Assembly (NCBI RefSeq): GCF_014644535.1
Contig: NZ_BMKW01000014.1
Location: forward strand, 20,580-84,579
Length of the DNA: 64,000 nucleotides
Direction: 5' to 3'
Source of the DNA: Neoroseomonas lacus
GTDB lineage: Bacteria > Pseudomonadota > Alphaproteobacteria > Acetobacterales > Acetobacteraceae
Both the position numbers and the translations under genes were made by a program. Shown in pieces: positions 31,621-41,919 of this stretch. The notes beneath the pieces were generated by a model. It did no database searches and was not told the origin of the DNA. It was given only the letters and a program-made list of their open reading frames with translations. Numbering within the stretch: position 1 is the first letter of the stretch; each line of letters begins with the position of its first letter.

Positions 31621-33768
31621 TCATCCCGCCGCCTTGGCTTCCCGCCGCCGCTTCGTCAGCACGAATTCGGTATACCCGTTGGGCTGCTTCGCCCCTTCGA
31701 ACACCAGGTCGCACGCCGCCTTGAAGGCCGGCCCGTCGAAGCCCGGCGCCATCGGCGTATAGGCGGCATCGCCTTCATTCTGCCGGTCCACCACGGCGGC
31801 CATGCGCTGCATCGTGTCCATCACCTGCTGCGAGGTCACCACCTCATGCCGCAGCCAATTGGCGATGTGCTGCGACGAAATCCGCAGCGTCGCGCGGTCT
31901 TCCATTAGCCCGACATCGTTGATGTCCGGCACCTTGGAACAGCCCACCCCCTGGTCCACCCAGCGCACGACATAACCGAGGATGCCCTGCGCATTGTTGT
32001 CGAGTTCCGCCTGCACATCGGCCGGCGACCAATTGGTGTCGCGCGCCAGCGGAATGGTCAGGATGTCGTCGAGCTTGGCCCGGCGCCCGCCCTCGAACAG
32101 TTCCTCCTGCCGCGCCGCCACATCCACCTCGTGGTAATGCAGCGCATGCAGCGTCGCCGCGGTGGGGGAGGGCACCCAGGCGGTATTCGCGCCGGCCTTC
32201 GGATGCCCGACCTTCTGCTCCAGCATCGCCGCCATCATGTCCGGCATCGCCCACATGCCCTTGCCGATCTGCGCACGCCCGCGCAGCCCGCAGATCAGCC
32301 CGGTATCGACGTTCCAGTCCTCATAGGCCTTGATCCAGGGCAGCGCCTTCATGTCGTTCTTGCGCACGACCGGGCCGGCCTCCATCGAGGTATGGATCTC
32401 GTCCCCGGTGCGGTCGAGGAACCCGGTGTTGATGAACACCACCCGATCCTTGGCGGCGGCGATGCAGGCCTTGAGGTTCACGGTGGTGCGCCGCTCCTCG
32501 TCCATGATGCCCATCTTCACCGTGGCGGGCTTCAGGCCGAGCGCTTCCTCGACGCGGCCGAACAGCGTGTTCGCCCAGGCCACTTCCTCCGGTCCGTGCA
32601 TCTTCGGCTTCACGATATAGACCGACCCGGCGCGCGAATTCATCCGCTTGCCCTGGATGTCGTGCATCGCGATCGCCACGGTGCACAGCGCGTCGATGAT
32701 GGTCTCGGGCACCTCCGCGCCATCGAGCGTGACGGCGTCGGTCATCATGTGGTGACCGACATTGCGCACCAGCATCACCGAGCGGCCATGCAGCGTCAGC
32801 GTCCCGCCGCCGGGCTTGGTGAACACGCGGTCGGCGTTCAGCCGGCGCACCATGGTCTGGCCGCCCTTCTCGAACTCGGCCGTCAGGTCGCCCTTCATCA
32901 GGCCGAGCCAGTTCCGATAGACCTCGACCTTGTCCTCGGCATCGACGGCGGCGACGGAATCCTCGCAATCCTGGATCGTCGTCAGCGCCGCTTCCATCAC
33001 CACATCGGCGATGCCCGCGGCATCAGTCTTGCCGATCGGATGCGTGCGGTCGAACACCACCTCGATATGCAACCCGTTATTGACGAACAGCAGCGCGGTC
33101 GGTGACGCCGCGTCCCCCAGGAAGCCCACGCATTTCGCGGGCTCCGCCAGCCCGGTCGTCGTCCCGTCCTTCAGCGTCACCGCCAGCGCCCCGGCCTCGA
33201 GCCGGTAGCCCGTCGCATCCGCATGGCTGCCCGCGGCGAGCGGCGCCGCCTGGTCGAGCACCGCGCGCGCCCTGGCGATCACCTTTGCCCCGCGCGCCGG
33301 GTCATACCCCTTCGCCTTCGGCCCGTCCTGCGGGATGGCGTCGGTGCCGTACAACGCATCATAGAGGCTGCCCCAGCGTGCATTCGCCGCATTCAACGCA
33401 TAGCGGGCATTGGAGACCGGCACGACGAGCTGCGGCCCGGCCATCGAGGCGATCTCGGCATCCACATCGGCGGTGCCGACCGCGACCTCGGCCGGTTCGG
33501 GCGCCAGATAGCCGATCCCTTCCAGGAAGGCGGCGTAGGCACGCAGGTCGATCGGCTGCGCCGGATGCGCGCGGTGCCAGGTGTCGATCTTGGCCTGCAG
33601 CTCGTCACGCTTGCGCAGCAGCACGGCGTTGGCGGGCGCGAGTTCGCGCAGGACGGTCTCCATCCCGCTCCAGAACCGCGCCGCATCCACCCCGGTGCCG
33701 GGCAGGGCCTCGGTTTCCATGAAGGCACGAAGTGCAGGCGCTACCTGAAGGCCGTTGCTCGCTGCCAT
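31621..33768 (-). CDS. glcB: Malate synthase G
   Basis: Malate synthase condenses glyoxylate with acetyl-CoA to give malate, the second step of the glyoxylate route. The 715-residue length and sequence match the G isoform (about 720 residues). Recognisable segments include [20 protein letters not shown], the long active-site block [56 protein letters not shown] and [20 protein letters not shown]. The start at 33768 follows GGGAGAGAG. Isocitrate lyase is not in the window. G-type enzymes typically serve growth on glycolate or acetate. Confidence 0.97.
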   Translation of the reverse strand: MAASNGLQVAPALRAFMETEALPGTGVDAARFWSGMETVLRELAPANAVLLRKRDELQAKIDTWHRAHPAQPIDLRAYAAFLEGIGYLAPEPAEVAVGTADVDAEIASMAGPQLVVPVSNARYALNAANARWGSLYDALYGTDAIPQDGPKAKGYDPARGAKVIARARAVLDQAAPLAAGSHADATGYRLEAGALAVTLKDGTTTGLAEPAKCVGFLGDAASPTALLFVNNGLHIEVVFDRTHPIGKTDAAGIADVVMEAALTTIQDCEDSVAAVDAEDKVEVYRNWLGLMKGDLTAEFEKGGQTMVRRLNADRVFTKPGGGTLTLHGRSVMLVRNVGHHMMTDAVTLDGAEVPETIIDALCTVAIAMHDIQGKRMNSRAGSVYIVKPKMHGPEEVAWANTLFGRVEEALGLKPATVKMGIMDEERRTTVNLKACIAAAKDRVVFINTGFLDRTGDEIHTSMEAGPVVRKNDMKALPWIKAYEDWNVDTGLICGLRGRAQIGKGMWAMPDMMAAMLEQKVGHPKAGANTAWVPSPTAATLHALHYHEVDVAARQEELFEGGRRAKLDDILTIPLARDTNWSPADVQAELDNNAQGILGYVVRWVDQGVGCSKVPDINDVGLMEDRATLRISSQHIANWLRHEVVTSQQVMDTMQRMAAVVDRQNEGDAAYTPMAPGFDGPAFKAACDLVFEGAKQPNGYTEFVLTKRRREAKAAG

Positions 33769-33856
33769 CGTCACTCTCTCCCACCGGTCAGACGTCAACC
33801 CCAAGTGGGGCGAATTTCCAGCCGAACTGTCTACTGCGTTTTCCGAGGTTGCGAAA

Positions 33857-34300
33857 TCAGCCGCGCCCCACCCACGCCAGCTCGTCGCGGCAGGCCTCGC
33901 TGAATCCCCTGAGCGGATCATTGTGGATCCGCCCCGCCTCCGCGGCGATCTCGGCGAAGGTCCTGTTCGGCGCGGCATAGGTCTGGATGATGTGCTCCAG
34001 GACTCCCTCGGCCTGCTCCGTCACCGCCGGCGTGGCGAACAGCCGGATGCGGCCCATCAGCGCATAGAGCCCCGCGAAGCTCTCGGCCGGCGCCCCTTCA
34101 TGCTCCAGCGAATCCAGCAGCAGCCGCGCCGCTTCCTGCATGAACTCGACGTAGAGCGCTTCGCGCTTCACGATTTCGGCGGTCTGGCGCTGCTGCCGAT
34201 GCGTGCCGCGCTGGCTGACCCAGGCGGTGGCGAGCGATGCGAAGGCGCCGATCGCCGACCCCGCCAGGGCCGAAACGGCCGACAGCACTGCGGGCTCCAT
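33857..34300 (-). CDS. Hypothetical single-pass membrane protein
   Basis: A 147-residue protein. The first 27 residues ([20 protein letters not shown]) form one membrane helix, followed by a basic [20 protein letters not shown] stretch and a helical soluble domain. Homologous uncharacterised proteins with this plan (TM, SQR.....Q...E.I.REALY.EF..EA) are widespread. It may be co-transcribed with malate synthase 88 bases downstream, or stand alone. No function can be assigned. Confidence 0.65.
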   Translation of the reverse strand: MEPAVLSAVSALAGSAIGAFASLATAWVSQRGTHRQQRQTAEIVKREALYVEFMQEAARLLLDSLEHEGAPAESFAGLYALMGRIRLFATPAVTEQAEGVLEHIIQTYAAPNRTFAEIAAEAGRIHNDPLRGFSEACRDELAWVGRG

Positions 34301-34442
34301 GTCTCACCTCCAGCCTGTCCCTGCGATATTGCCCATGCAGGATCGATGCCCGTATCGGGCGGCGTCAAATCGGCCAGGGCTTGCCCCCCGCCGCGGCCGG
34401 CGCGAGGCTGCCGCCCGAACGCCGATAAACGAGGACGCCACC

Positions 34443-36014
34443 ATGGCCTGGACCCCACCCCCGCATGTCAGCCAGCACTGGCAGGTGACCAAGCCCGGCG
34501 CTACCGGCAAGCGCGGCATGGTCGCCTCCCAGGCGCGCGACGCCGCCGAGGCCGGCATCGCCCTTCTCGAAGCCGGCGGCACGGCGGCCGATGCCGCGGT
34601 CGGCACCGCCTTCGCCCTCGCCGTCGTCGAGCCGTGGAACTCCGGGCTGGGTGGCATCGGTTTCACGCAGGTCGCCGGCCCCGGCCTCGCACCGCAGACC
34701 TTCGACTTCGGCCCGGTCTCGCCCCACGCGCTCGACCCCGCCGCCTTCCCGATGACGGGGAAGATGAAGAACGACCTCTTCACCTGGCCCGAGGTCTTCG
34801 AGGACCGCAACGTCCATGGCCCGCTCTCCTTCGCCATCCCGTCCTCGGTGGCGGGCTATGCCGAGTTGCATGCGCGCCACGGCAAGCTGCCGCTCTCGGT
34901 GGTGATGGAACCGGCGATCGCCCTGGCCAGGCGTGGCCTCGCGCAGGATTGGTTTACGACACTCAAGGTCGCCAACAGCGCCGCGGTATTGCGGATGTAC
35001 GCGGAATCCGCGCGCATCTACTTGCCGAACGGCCTGCCGCCGGTTGCCCCCTACCAGGGCAGCCCGGGCTTCTTCCGTCAGGGCAAGCTGGCCGAGACGC
35101 TGGAAGGCCTCGCCTCCGCCGGCCTGCGTGACTTCTATGAGGGTGGCGTCGCCAGCGAGCTGCTGGCCGATTTCCGTGACATGGGCTCGCCGATCAACGC
35201 CGCCGACCTGGCCGGCTGCAAGGCGATCGTGAAGCCGGCGCTGGAGGCATCCTGGCGCGGCAAACGCCTGTTCCTGGCCAATGGTCTGACGGCGGCGCCG
35301 ACGTTGATGCGCGTGCTGGAAGGCATGCGCGGCGCGGATTTCTCGGGCGCCGCGCCATCCGCCGCCTGGTATGCGCAACTCGCCCACGTGCTGCGCGACG
35401 CCTATGCCGAACGCCTCGCCGGCCTCGGCGATGCCGAACCGAAGGCCGCCGAATCCTGCACCACCCACCTGACCGTCTGCGACAAGGACGGGATGATGGT
35501 CGCGATGACCACGACGCTGCTGTCGTCGATGGGCAGCCGCGTCGTGCTGCCGCGCTCGGGCGTGCTGATGAACAACGGCGTCATGTGGTTCGACCCGCGC
35601 CCCGAGGCGAAGAACGCCATCGCCCCCGGCAAGCGGCCGCTGACCAACATGTGCCCCGTTATCGCCGCCGAGGGTGATGCGCCCTCCATCGCGCTCGGCG
35701 CCTCCGGCGGGCGGCGCATCATGGCCTCGGTGTTCCAGACGCTCTCCTACGTCGCCGATTTCGGCATGACGCCGAACCAGGCGGCACATCACCCGCGCCT
35801 CGACGTCTCGGGCCCGGAGGGGGTGACCGCCGACATCCGCCTCGGCGCCGAGACGCTCGCGGCACTCGCCGCAGATGACGAGGTGACGGAGGTGGAACAC
35901 GCCGTGCTGCCGGTGAACTTCGCCTGCCCGAACCTGATCCGCATCACCGCCGACGGCACGCGCGAGGGCATCTCCGACGTGATGAGCCCGTGGAGCGCCG
36001 CGCTGGCGCAGTAG
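34443..36014 (+). CDS. Gamma-glutamyltransferase family protein (Ntn hydrolase)
   Basis: A 523-residue member of the GGT family. These enzymes self-cleave at a threonine that becomes the nucleophile of the small subunit. Here the site is T340 in SCTTHLTVCDKDGMMVA, with the downstream SSMGSRVVLPRSGVLMNN resembling the glycine-rich loop, and GGTAADAAVGTAFALAVVEP near the N-terminus. There is no signal peptide, unlike classical periplasmic GGT. The neighbours (deacetylase, RutA, amidase) suggest catabolism of an amide or gamma-glutamyl compound. The actual substrate is unknown. Confidence 0.85.
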   Translation: MAWTPPPHVSQHWQVTKPGATGKRGMVASQARDAAEAGIALLEAGGTAADAAVGTAFALAVVEPWNSGLGGIGFTQVAGPGLAPQTFDFGPVSPHALDPAAFPMTGKMKNDLFTWPEVFEDRNVHGPLSFAIPSSVAGYAELHARHGKLPLSVVMEPAIALARRGLAQDWFTTLKVANSAAVLRMYAESARIYLPNGLPPVAPYQGSPGFFRQGKLAETLEGLASAGLRDFYEGGVASELLADFRDMGSPINAADLAGCKAIVKPALEASWRGKRLFLANGLTAAPTLMRVLEGMRGADFSGAAPSAAWYAQLAHVLRDAYAERLAGLGDAEPKAAESCTTHLTVCDKDGMMVAMTTTLLSSMGSRVVLPRSGVLMNNGVMWFDPRPEAKNAIAPGKRPLTNMCPVIAAEGDAPSIALGASGGRRIMASVFQTLSYVADFGMTPNQAAHHPRLDVSGPEGVTADIRLGAETLAALAADDEVTEVEHAVLPVNFACPNLIRITADGTREGISDVMSPWSAALAQ

Positions 36015-36038
36015 CACCAGCGCGGCCGTAAGGGCGGT

Positions 36039-36950
36039 TCAGGCCGTGGCCGGCATGCCGGCCTGTGTCGCGCACCAACGCGCCACCTCTTCATGCGTGC
36101 CGAACCAGACGCCCGGCGTGCCCTTCATATAGGCGACCAGCCGATCCAGCAGCGCGATGCGGCTACGATGGCCGATGACATGCGGGTGCATCGTCAACAG
36201 GAACAGCCCGCCCTCGGCGACCGCACCCTCGAATTCGGCGCGAAAGATCTCCTCCACCGCGGAGGGCGGCGTATAGGGCCGCAGCCCGGAGAAGCGCAGC
36301 ATGTTGAAATAGACCGCATCGTCGCGGATCCATTCGGGCGGCAATTCGACGATGCCGGTCGCCTCGCCCTGGACCTCCAGTTCATAGGGGTCGTCATCGG
36401 CCATCAGCGAGGAATCATACAGCAGGCCAAGCTCGCGGATGATGTCCATCGTATCGACGGAGAAATCCCACGAGGCGGTGCGGATGCCGACCGGGCGGCG
36501 GCCGCTGATCTTCTCGAGCGTGTCGGTGGCGCGGAAGGTCAGCTCGCGCTCGACGCCCGGCGGCAGCTGCGTGTTGGCCTCATGGATCCAGGAATGGATG
36601 CCGATCTCGTGGCCTTCATCGGCGACGGCGCGCACTTCCTCCGGATGCAGCAGCGCGGAGACGGCCGGGTAGAAGAAGGACGCCCGCACGCCATGACGGT
36701 CGAGCAGCGCGCGGATGCGCTTCACGCCCTGGCGCGCGCCGTACTGGCCCTGGCTGATGCGCATCGGGCTTTCGTCGGAATCGCGCAGCGGGATCGTCTC
36801 ATGGTCCGCATCGAAGGACAGGGCGACGGCGCAGCGCGCCCCACCCGGCCAGGACGCGGGGGCCAGGGACCGTCCGGCGCGCGCGCGCCCGACGATGCGC
36901 CGCCATTCCGGCTCGCTCCAGTCCCAAGGCTTCGCCGTGCTGTCGTTCAT
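36039..36950 (-). CDS. Polysaccharide deacetylase family protein (PgdA/PuuE-like)
   Basis: A 303-residue NodB-fold metal hydrolase. The first motif is SFDADHE (D47, D49); the second is [11 protein letters not shown] with the H-x3-5-H metal ligands; and the family continuation is [15 protein letters not shown]. There is no signal peptide, so it acts in the cytoplasm, as do HpPgdA-like enzymes and PuuE allantoinase. It is divergent from RutA, separated by 96 bases. Given the RutA-amidase operon next door, a C-N hydrolase role in nitrogen-compound breakdown is as likely as sugar deacetylation. Confidence 0.82.
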   Translation of the reverse strand: MNDSTAKPWDWSEPEWRRIVGRARAGRSLAPASWPGGARCAVALSFDADHETIPLRDSDESPMRISQGQYGARQGVKRIRALLDRHGVRASFFYPAVSALLHPEEVRAVADEGHEIGIHSWIHEANTQLPPGVERELTFRATDTLEKISGRRPVGIRTASWDFSVDTMDIIRELGLLYDSSLMADDDPYELEVQGEATGIVELPPEWIRDDAVYFNMLRFSGLRPYTPPSAVEEIFRAEFEGAVAEGGLFLLTMHPHVIGHRSRIALLDRLVAYMKGTPGVWFGTHEEVARWCATQAGMPATA

Positions 36951-37046
36951 CGCTCATCTCCGCCCATCCAAGGATGGCACGGTACTTGCGGTGCGGCCGG
37001 GGTCAACCGGCGGCCTTTGCCAGGCCAACCCGCAGCGGAGCGAACC

Positions 37047-38129
37047 ATGGACATCGGCGTCTTCATTCCGATCAACAACAATGGCTGGCTGCTCTCGGCC
37101 ACCTCGCCGCAATACATGCCGAGCTTCGAGCTCAACAAGGCGGTGGTGCAGAAGGCCGAAGGCTATGGCTTCGACTTCGCGCTTTCGATGATCAAGCTGC
37201 ATGGTTTCGGCGGCAAGACCGAGTTCTGGGACCATGGACTCGAATCCTTCACCCTGATGGCCTCGCTGGCGGCGGTGACCACCCGCATCAAGCTGTTCGC
37301 CTCGACAGCGGTGCTGACGCTGCCGCCGGCGATGGTGGCGCGCATGACCAGCACGATCGACGACGTTTCGGGCGGGCGGTTCGGCGTCAACATCGTCTCG
37401 GGCTGGCACAAGATCGAATACAGCCAGATGGGGCTGTGGCCGGGTGACCAGCATTTCGGCAAGCGCTACGACTACAGCACGGAATATGTGCGCATCCTGC
37501 GCGATCTGTGGGAGACCGGCCTGTCGAACCGCAAGGGCGAGTTCTTCCAGATGGACGATTGCGTCCTGAGCCCACGGCCGAAGAAGCCGATCAAGGTGGT
37601 CGCCGCCGGTCAATCCGACCGCGGCATGGAATTCGCCGCCGAACTTTGCGACTACAATTTCTGCCTCGGCGAGGGGGTGAACGAACCGACCCGCGCCGCG
37701 TCGGTACCCGCCCGCGTGCTGGAAGCAGGTAAGAAGACCGGCCGCGATGTCGGCGCCTACATGCTCTACATGGTCATCGCCGAGGAGACCGACGCGGCGG
37801 CGATGGCCAAGTGGGACCTCTACAACCAGGGCGCCGACAAGGAGGCGCTGGCCCATCTGCTCGGCAAGGCGGCCGAGGACACCACGGCGGCGGACACATC
37901 GATGGCTGCGGCGGTGCTGCGCTCGCCCTCGCCGATCAACTTCAACATGGGCACGCTGGTCGGCTCCTATGCGCATGTAGCGAAGATGCTGGACGAGGTG
38001 GCATCGATGCCCGGCGTGAAGGGCATCATGCTGACCTTCGACGATTTCCTGCTCGGCCTCGACAAATTCGGCCAGCATATCCAGCCGCTGATGAGCTGCC
38101 GCGCCGGGCGCGTACTGAACGCCGCCTGA
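37047..38129 (+). CDS. rutA: Pyrimidine monooxygenase RutA (LLM-class flavin-dependent)
   Basis: RutA opens the uracil or thymine ring with FMNH2 and O2 to give ureidoacrylate peracid. The 360-residue protein is strongly RutA-like from end to end: [60 protein letters not shown], and the end [16 protein letters not shown]. The start at 37047 gives this exact N-terminus. No RutB, RutC, RutD, RutE or RutF gene is next to it. An amidase follows 36 bases downstream and may stand in for the RutB step (inference). Confidence 0.9.
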   Translation: MDIGVFIPINNNGWLLSATSPQYMPSFELNKAVVQKAEGYGFDFALSMIKLHGFGGKTEFWDHGLESFTLMASLAAVTTRIKLFASTAVLTLPPAMVARMTSTIDDVSGGRFGVNIVSGWHKIEYSQMGLWPGDQHFGKRYDYSTEYVRILRDLWETGLSNRKGEFFQMDDCVLSPRPKKPIKVVAAGQSDRGMEFAAELCDYNFCLGEGVNEPTRAASVPARVLEAGKKTGRDVGAYMLYMVIAEETDAAAMAKWDLYNQGADKEALAHLLGKAAEDTTAADTSMAAAVLRSPSPINFNMGTLVGSYAHVAKMLDEVASMPGVKGIMLTFDDFLLGLDKFGQHIQPLMSCRAGRVLNAA

Positions 38130-38165
38130 CTTGAACAGTGCGGGTCGGGAGGACATGGTGGCCCC

Positions 38166-39587
38166 ATGTCTGAGACCGATCCCGCCCTGATGTCCGCCGA
38201 GACGCTGCTCGGCCTCTACGCACGCCGCGCGCTGTCGCCGGTCGAGGCGCTGAAGGCCGTGATGGAGCGCGTCGCCCGCTACAACCCCTGGGTCAACGCC
38301 TTCGCGGCGATGAACCCGCATGCGCTGCGCGCCGCCGGCGAGAGCGAGGCGCGCTGGGCCGCCGGCCGCCCGATCGGCCCGCTCGACGGCGTGCCTGCCA
38401 CGGTGAAGGACCTGCTGAACCTGGCCGGCTTCCCGACCCGGCGCGGCAGCCGCACCACCGACACCACCGTCGCCACCGAGGACGCCCCGGCCGTGATGGG
38501 GCTGAAGGAGGCCGGCGCGGTCATCCTTGGTAAGACCACCACCACGGAATTCGGCTGGAAGTCCCCGGGCGACTGCCCGCTGCACGGCATCACGCGCAAT
38601 CCGTGGAACCCGCAGCGCACGCCGGGTGGGTCCTCCTCCGGCGCCGGAGCGGCGGGGGCGGCCTGTTTCGGGCCATTGCATATCGGCACCGATGCGGGGG
38701 GATCGATTCGCATCCCGGCGGCCTATTGCGGGCTGGTTGGCGTGAAGCCCACCTTCGGTCGCATCCCGCAATGGCCGCTCGGCGCCTTCGGCCATGTCGC
38801 CGCGGCCGGGCCGATGACCCGGACGGTGCGCGACGCGGCGCTGATGTTCTCGGCCATGGCGCGCTTCGATCTGCGCGACCCCTATTGCCTGCCCGATGAA
38901 CCGCGCGACTGGCGCCATGGCATCGAGGACGGCGTCGCCGGCCTGCGCGTCGCCGTGGTGCGACGGATGGGCTTCGAGCCGCCGCTCGATGCCGATGGCG
39001 ACGCCGTGCTGACGGGTGCTGCGCAGATGCTTGCCGAGCAGGGCGCGCTGGTCGAGGAAGCCGACCCCGGCCTGCCCGACACCCGCGCCATCTTCGGACG
39101 GGTCTGGGGCGTGGCGCTGTCGCGCGTGCTCGCCACCATCCCGCTCGAGAAACATGAATTGCTCGATGCCGGCATCCTCGAAGTCGCGCGGAAGAACGGC
39201 GAGATGTCCGCGGTGGACTACCTCGCCGCCGAGGCGATGCGGCTCGAGGCCGCGCACGCCATGGCGCGCTTCCACCAGCGCTACGACCTGGTGCTGACCG
39301 CCTGCACGCCGACCGCCGCCTTCGCCGCCGACCAGCCGACGCTGAAGCCGGCCGAGGCGCTGTGGCGCGACTGGGCACCCTGGACCTTCGCCTTCAACCT
39401 GACGCGCCAGCCGGCGATCAGCGTGCCGGTGGCACTCGACGGGGAGGGCATGCCACGCGCCGTGCAGGTGGTGGCGGCACTGTATCGCGACGACCTTGCC
39501 TTTCGCGGCGCGCGGGCGCTTGAGATGGCGGCGACGTTGCCGCTGGCCAACCCGGCCGAGACCGGCCGCCTCGCCAAGGGAGGCTGA
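38166..39587 (+). CDS. Amidase (amidase signature family)
   Basis: A 473-residue amidase-signature hydrolase with the Ser-cisSer-Lys triad: K81 in ATVKDLL, S157 in PGGSSSGAG, and S180 in GTDAGGSIRIPAAYCGLVG. There is no signal peptide, so it is cytoplasmic. It is 36 bases downstream of rutA and one base before phnA, so it is part of the same operon. It probably hydrolyses an amide or ureido intermediate or an imported amide. The specific substrate cannot be deduced. Confidence 0.9.
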   Translation: MSETDPALMSAETLLGLYARRALSPVEALKAVMERVARYNPWVNAFAAMNPHALRAAGESEARWAAGRPIGPLDGVPATVKDLLNLAGFPTRRGSRTTDTTVATEDAPAVMGLKEAGAVILGKTTTTEFGWKSPGDCPLHGITRNPWNPQRTPGGSSSGAGAAGAACFGPLHIGTDAGGSIRIPAAYCGLVGVKPTFGRIPQWPLGAFGHVAAAGPMTRTVRDAALMFSAMARFDLRDPYCLPDEPRDWRHGIEDGVAGLRVAVVRRMGFEPPLDADGDAVLTGAAQMLAEQGALVEEADPGLPDTRAIFGRVWGVALSRVLATIPLEKHELLDAGILEVARKNGEMSAVDYLAAEAMRLEAAHAMARFHQRYDLVLTACTPTAAFAADQPTLKPAEALWRDWAPWTFAFNLTRQPAISVPVALDGEGMPRAVQVVAALYRDDLAFRGARALEMAATLPLANPAETGRLAKGG

Positions 39588-39588
39588 G

Positions 39589-39897
39589 ATGGCCGAGGAC
39601 AGCGACGACTACGTCTATGACGAAACGACCGGCGAATGGCGCCCGGCCGCCGAGGTCGCCGCCGCTGCCGCCGAAGCCGGCAAGCGGGTGGTGCGCGATT
39701 CGGCCGGCAATGAACTGGCCGACGGCGATTCCGTCACCGTCATCAAGGACCTGAAGGTGAAGGGCGCCGGCCAGACGCTGAAGCAGGGCACCGTGATCCG
39801 CTCGATCCGCCTGACCGACAGTGACGAGGAGATCGACTGCCGCTACGAGGCGATCAAGGGTTTGGTCCTGCGCACCGAATTCGTGCGCAAGCGGTAA
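39589..39897 (+). CDS. phnA: PhnA/YjdM family protein
   Basis: A 102-residue protein whose C-terminal 70 residues match PhnA (VVRDSAGNELADGDSVTVIK, LKVKGAGQTLKQGTVIRSIR, VLRTEFVRKR). The N-terminal zinc ribbon of the E. coli protein (two CxxC) is missing and replaced by DYVYDETTGEWRPA. Many alphaproteobacterial versions look the same. Despite the name the protein is not needed for phosphonate use in general. The start is one base after the amidase stop, so it is operonic. Confidence 0.85.
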   Translation: MAEDSDDYVYDETTGEWRPAAEVAAAAAEAGKRVVRDSAGNELADGDSVTVIKDLKVKGAGQTLKQGTVIRSIRLTDSDEEIDCRYEAIKGLVLRTEFVRKR

Positions 39898-39909
39898 GGG
39901 AGGGTTCGC

Positions 39910-40785
39910 ATGCGGCTGGTCACATTCAAGGACGCCAAGGGCACGCGCCTCGGCGCGCTGGATGAGGCGGGACAGGTGCTCGACCTGCTCGCGGCGGACG
40001 CCGCGCTGCCGCAGGGAATGCTGGGGCTGATCGCGGGCGGGGAGGCGGCGCTCGCCGCCGCGCGTGCCGCCGCGATGACGGCGCCGGTCGTCGAGGGCGC
40101 CACTATCCTCGCCCCCATCCCGCGCCCGGCGAAGAACATCTTCTGCGTTGGCAAGAACTACCACGAGCACGCGAAGGAATTCGCCTCCAGTGGCTTCGAC
40201 GCCACCGCCAAGGAAGTCGTGCCCGAGGCGCCGGTGGTGTTCTCCAAGCCGCCCACCAGCGTGATCGGCCCGCATGACCCGATCCCGTCCTACCTCGATA
40301 CGTCCAACAGCACGGACTACGAGGGCGAGATCGCCGTCGTCATCGGCCGCGGCGGGCGCGGCATCAGCGAGGCCGACGCCTATGCCCATGTCTTCGGCTA
40401 CACCATCGTCAACGACGTGACGGCGCGGACGCTGCAGCACAAGCATCGCCAATGGATCCTCGGCAAGGGCATCGACGGCTACTGTCCTATGGGCCCGGCC
40501 ATCGTCACCGCGGATGCGGCCGGCGTGCCGCCGAGACTCGCCATTTCGACCTGGGTGAATGGCGAATTGCGCCAGCGCGCACCGATCAACGACCTGATCT
40601 TCGCCATCCCGACGCTGATCGCCACCATCAGCGCGGCGATCACGCTGGAACCGGGCGACATCATCGCGACCGGCACGCCGGCGGGCGTGGGGATCGGCTT
40701 CACGCCGCCTCGCTTCCTGAAGCCGGGCGACAGGATTCGCATAGAGGTGCCGGGGATCGGCGTGTTGGAGAACCCTGTCGCGTGA
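39910..40785 (+). CDS. Fumarylacetoacetate hydrolase family protein
   Basis: A 291-residue FAH-fold enzyme. KNIFCVGKNYHEHAKEF (about 75-91) and SNSTDYEGEIAVVIGRG (with metal-binding E and D) are the active-site signatures. PGDIIATGTPAGVGIGFTPP is the conserved C-terminal loop. Members hydrolyse or decarboxylate beta-diketo or keto-enol acids such as acylpyruvates or 2-hydroxyhepta-dienedioate. It is the fourth gene of the rutA-amidase-phnA operon and is followed by a Bug binding protein, so it probably acts on a carboxylic product of this pathway. Confidence 0.88.
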   Translation: MRLVTFKDAKGTRLGALDEAGQVLDLLAADAALPQGMLGLIAGGEAALAAARAAAMTAPVVEGATILAPIPRPAKNIFCVGKNYHEHAKEFASSGFDATAKEVVPEAPVVFSKPPTSVIGPHDPIPSYLDTSNSTDYEGEIAVVIGRGGRGISEADAYAHVFGYTIVNDVTARTLQHKHRQWILGKGIDGYCPMGPAIVTADAAGVPPRLAISTWVNGELRQRAPINDLIFAIPTLIATISAAITLEPGDIIATGTPAGVGIGFTPPRFLKPGDRIRIEVPGIGVLENPVA

Positions 40786-40820
40786 CCTGAACGAACCAAG
40801 CAACCGGGAGGAAACAACAC

Positions 40821-41795
40821 ATGAAAAGACGCGAGCTGCTGGCCGGTGGCGCCGGCGTCATCCTGGCGCCCGGCCTCGCCAACGCCCAGGACGCGTACCC
40901 GTCCCGCGCCGTGCAGATGGTTGTGGCCTTCCCGCCTGGTGGCCAGGCCGACATCGTGGCGCGGCCGGTCTCCTCGGCGCTCGAACGCCTCTGGCGCCAG
41001 CCGGTCCCGGTGGTGAATCGCGGCGGTGCGGGCGGTGCGATCGGCAATGCCTCCGTCGCCCGCGCCACGCCGGATGGCTATACGCTGCTGATGGCGCTCT
41101 CCTCGCTCGCCATGTTGCCGGAGGCGGACCGCCTCAATGGCCGGGCGCCATCCTACACCGTGGACCAGTTGGCGCCGATCGCGCTGATCACCGCCGACCC
41201 CACGGTGCTGGTGGTGAATGCCGATTCACCGTGGCGCACGCTTGAAGACTTCGTCGAGGATGCGAAGCGTCGCCCCGGTGCGATCACCTATTCCTCGGCC
41301 GGCAACTATTCGACGCTGCATGTCGCCATGGCGATGTTCGCCGGCGCCGCCGGCATCGACCTGCTGCATGTGCCGTTCCAGGGCGGCGGGCCGGCGATGA
41401 CGGCGTTGCTCTCCGGTACGGTGCAGGCACTCTCCTCCGGGCCTGGCCCGGCGCTGTCGCAGGTGCGCGACGGCAAGCTGCGCGCGCTCGCGCAGTGGGG
41501 TGCCACGCGCGCGCCGGGTTTCGAAGATGTGCCGACTTTCATCGAGAAAGGCTATCGCGACGTTGAGTTCTATATTTGGGCCGGCGTCTTCGCGCCGGTG
41601 GCGACACCCGCTTCGGTGCAGGACAGGCTGCGCGCGTCACTGCGCGAGGCGGTGCAGGATGAGGGGCTGAAGCGTGCGCTAGCTGCGGCCGGCAGCCCGA
41701 TCGATTTTCGCGTGGGTGATGCTTTCGCGACCTTCTTTCGCGAGGACAGCGCGCGGCTGGTGCGGGCGGTGCAGCGGATTGGCAAGGTGGATTGA
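40821..41795 (+). CDS. Bug-family tripartite tricarboxylate transporter substrate-binding protein
   Basis: A 324-residue periplasmic binding protein. It has a signal peptide (KRRELLAGGAGVILAPGLANA), then the Bug pattern YPSRAVQMVVAFPPGGQADI, VVNRGGAGGAIGNASVARAT, and AITYSSAGNYSTLHVAMAMF. Bug proteins bind small carboxylates and normally feed TctAB-type permeases, but no such permease is present here. It follows the FAH gene by 35 bases (RBS GGGAGGAAAC) and ends the operon, suggesting uptake of the substrate used by the upstream enzymes. Confidence 0.92.
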   Translation: MKRRELLAGGAGVILAPGLANAQDAYPSRAVQMVVAFPPGGQADIVARPVSSALERLWRQPVPVVNRGGAGGAIGNASVARATPDGYTLLMALSSLAMLPEADRLNGRAPSYTVDQLAPIALITADPTVLVVNADSPWRTLEDFVEDAKRRPGAITYSSAGNYSTLHVAMAMFAGAAGIDLLHVPFQGGGPAMTALLSGTVQALSSGPGPALSQVRDGKLRALAQWGATRAPGFEDVPTFIEKGYRDVEFYIWAGVFAPVATPASVQDRLRASLREAVQDEGLKRALAAAGSPIDFRVGDAFATFFREDSARLVRAVQRIGKVD

Positions 41796-41800
41796 AGGTT

Positions 41801-41820
41801 GGGGGAGGAGAACCTCCCCC
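41801..41820. terminator. Terminator hairpin after Bug receptor gene
   Basis: GGGGGAGG-AGAA-CCTCCCCC is a perfect 8-bp stem starting 5 bases after the Bug stop. A TTTTTC run lies some 13 bases further on. Confidence 0.65.
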
Positions 41821-41896
41821 AAACTCCCTCCCTTTTTCTTCCTGTTGGCACTGGCCGCCGACGTCAGTCTCCAATGGATAGAAAAAGGAGGGGTTC

Positions 41897-41914
41897 GGGG
41901 GAGTTCTCTCCCCC
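41897..41914. terminator. Terminator hairpin after oligopeptide-type binding protein gene
   Basis: GGGGGAG-TTCT-CTCCCCC is a perfect 7-bp stem, 6 bases beyond the stop of the leftward gene at 41920. With the hairpin at 41801 it brackets the 124-base convergent intergenic region, whose arms also carry complementary CCCTCCTTTTTC-like tracts. Confidence 0.6.
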
Positions 41915-41919
41915 GACCT

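Noticed and set aside
36954..39275. 773-codon minus-strand open frame opposite rutA and the amidase
   Set aside because: Both plus-strand genes match well-known families along their full lengths; the antisense frame is a composition artefact.
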